Made by a program: the position numbers and the translations under genes. Below, piece after piece: positions 6,294 through 7,433 of a DNA stretch of 7,433 nucleotides (position 1 is the first letter of the stretch; every line of letters starts with the position of its first letter). Source of the DNA: Geothrix sp. (GTDB lineage Bacteria > Acidobacteriota > Holophagae > Holophagales > Holophagaceae); contig JAMPXL010000039.1 of NCBI GenBank assembly GCA_023701165.1, positions 1 to 7,433 on the forward strand, given 5' to 3'. The notes beneath the pieces were generated by a model that was given only the letters and a program-made list of their open reading frames with translations, did not search any database and was not told the origin of the DNA.

Positions 6294-7433
6294 TCACGCG
6301 AAAGCGGACAAGGCGCCCACGGTGAACCCCGGGTGCCGGTCCATGAGGGGCCGCGGCGGGGGGACATGCTGGATCCCGGTGAAGCCGGCGTGGCTCAGCG
6401 CCAGGTCCCAGGCTTCGGGGGTGAGGAAGCCATGGCGGGGGCGCCAGCGGGGATCCAGCTGGACCTCGGTGAAGGCCTTGATGAAACTGAAGAAGAATTC
6501 CAGGTAGAGGGGGGTGTCCAGGTCGGGTTTCAGGCATTCGCCGATGACGAGGCGCCCGCCAGGCTTCAAGCGGGTGCGCAGGTCGAGCAGGGTGGCTTCG
6601 AGGTCCTGGGCCACGTGCAGCACATTGATGCCGACGATGGCATCCAGGCTGCCGGCCTCGATGCCCTGCGCGCCCAGGGGCCGGTTCAGGTCCAGGGCCT
6701 GGAAACAGAGGGGCAGCCCCGGCGCGGTGGCTTTCAGATCGCGCTGGGCCCGGCGAAGGAAGGTGGGCGCCACGTCTGTGAAGCGGTATTCGGCGATGCG
6801 GCTGAGCCAGCCCTGCCCGGCGCCCTGGGCGGCGACCAGCTGGGCGAAGGAGCCGGCGCCCCCCCCGAGTTCGAGCATGGCCGCGCCTTCCGGCAGCCCT
6901 TCCCGGAGGGCCAGCAGGGTGAGCAGGTTGTTGGGGAAATAGCCCAGGTTCTCGTTGCGGAAGTAGGCCATCCAGAGGGGGAACAGGGCCAGGTCGAACA
7001 AGAGGCCTTCGCCGGCCTTGCCCTCGGTGAAGAAGGGGCGGATGTGCGAGCGCACCCCGTCCAGCAGGTCGAAGTTGGCGGCATGGCCGGGGGCCTCCAG
7101 CTCCACCGCTTCGCGGATGCCCGCCAGGTCCAGGCCGGGCTGGCCTTCAAGCCGGTAGACGTCCCCCTGCCGCGTGAGCAGCCCCTCCAGCGCGAGGAAA
7201 GGCAGCATCCAGGCCAGGGGCTTGCGGGCCTGGTCCGGCAGGCCCTCACACAGGGCATCGAGGGTGGTGGCGGCCCTCAGCTGGGCCTCCCAGCCCAGAT
7301 CCAGCAGCAGCAGCAGGCAGATGCGGGCGGTGTACAGGCCTGATGCGCGGTGGAGGACGAGGAAAGGCCGCGTGAAGAGGCGGGCGATCTCCGTCCCATG
7401 GGGGCCCAGCAGGTCGAGGCCCGGGGGGGCCTC
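6294..7433 (-). CDS. class I SAM-dependent methyltransferase with N-terminal winged-helix-like domain (partial, 5' end off window)
   Basis: The reading frame has no stop up to the right edge, so the internal Met at 7208 is probably not the start. At least 379 residues are visible. Visible residues about 30-95 (GLYTARI...LGWEAQL...FLALEGLLTRQGDVYRLEG) resemble the winged-helix/dimerisation domain found before many O- and C-methyltransferases. The Rossmann domain follows, with motif I ELGGGAGSF (about 188-196), an acidic post-motif segment YRFTDVAPTFLRRA, and a segment from ALDLNRPLGAQGIEAGSLDA to INVLHVAQDL and RLKPGGRLVIGE. This arrangement is like the C-methyltransferase domain of polyketide synthases (Methyltransf_12-like). 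RPRHGFLTPEAW and LSHAGF near the end are also typical. The substrate is unknown, and no polyketide genes are visible. It is transcribed towards the RND operon and ends at their shared terminator. An 8-C run (6859-6866) encodes the Gly loop. Confidence 0.88.
   Translation of the reverse strand, partial: EAPPGLDLLGPHGTEIARLFTRPFLVLHRASGLYTARICLLLLLDLGWEAQLRAATTLDALCEGLPDQARKPLAWMLPFLALEGLLTRQGDVYRLEGQPGLDLAGIREAVELEAPGHAANFDLLDGVRSHIRPFFTEGKAGEGLLFDLALFPLWMAYFRNENLGYFPNNLLTLLALREGLPEGAAMLELGGGAGSFAQLVAAQGAGQGWLSRIAEYRFTDVAPTFLRRAQRDLKATAPGLPLCFQALDLNRPLGAQGIEAGSLDAIVGINVLHVAQDLEATLLDLRTRLKPGGRLVIGECLKPDLDTPLYLEFFFSFIKAFTEVQLDPRWRPRHGFLTPEAWDLALSHAGFTGIQHVPPPRPLMDRHPGFTVGALSAFA
7302..7316. repeat. 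(CAG)5 trinucleotide run encoding five Leu in the methyltransferase
   Basis: Five in-frame CAG triplets on the + strand read as CTG (Leu) codons on the - strand, within the hydrophobic helix ICLLLLLDLG of the N-terminal domain. Length change here would add or remove Leu without shifting the frame. It is probably ordinary codon bias in a Leu-rich helix. Confidence 0.5.

Noticed and set aside
4955..6367. 470-codon - strand open frame antisense to the pump's C-terminal half
   Set aside because: It runs through the bidirectional terminator and both stop codons of the flanking real genes, and its sequence is low-complexity.
6192..7343. 383-codon + strand open frame opposite the methyltransferase
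   Set aside because: It is Gln/Gly/Glu-rich without motifs, starts inside the pump gene and reads through the terminator. The - strand methyltransferase has clear SAM-binding motifs.

Overview
The window is GC-rich, densely coding bacterial DNA. Codon third positions are strongly G/C-biased, intergenic gaps are short, and genes overlap at start/stop junctions. Gene style and composition would fit an acidobacterial lineage such as the Holophagaceae (Geothrix-like), but no phylogenetic marker is present, so that placement is a weak inference.

Layout from left to right. (1) Bases 1-195 are the 3' end of an unrecognised gene on the + strand, followed by a perfect 16-bp hairpin (214-247) that probably ends its transcript. 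(2) Bases 248-508 are a leader region without a convincing gene. It holds four CATG-centred elements about one helical turn apart (292-327) and two mutually exclusive short hairpins (427-459). (3) Bases 509-6238 are one + strand operon: a small secreted Cys-rich protein (509-778), a TolC/CzcC-type outer-membrane factor (854-2029), a lipoprotein-type membrane-fusion protein with His-rich ends (2026-3159), and a CzcA/CusA-type heavy-metal RND pump of 1029 aa (3149-6238). The last three genes are joined by 4-bp and 11-bp overlaps. (4) A perfect 18-bp A/T-flanked stem (6251-6291) acts as a shared bidirectional terminator. (5) Convergent to the operon, 6294-7433 on the - strand carries a SAM-dependent methyltransferase whose N-terminus runs off the right edge.

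How the genes work together: outer-membrane factor, periplasmic adaptor and RND pump would form a tripartite metal-cation exporter spanning the cell envelope. The first gene sits where small periplasmic proteins such as CzcI are found in some czc-type operons, and its clustered Cys/His residues suggest it binds or senses the metal. The metal cannot be named. The TM4 charged-residue pattern resembles CusA (Cu/Ag), but the CusA methionine triad appears to be absent. No regulator gene is in the window. The methyltransferase has no evident functional link to the pump.

I found no CRISPR array, mobile element, tRNA or rRNA. The strongest candidates for something undescribed are the Cys-rich lead protein, the phased CATG leader and the mixed RND specificity signature.
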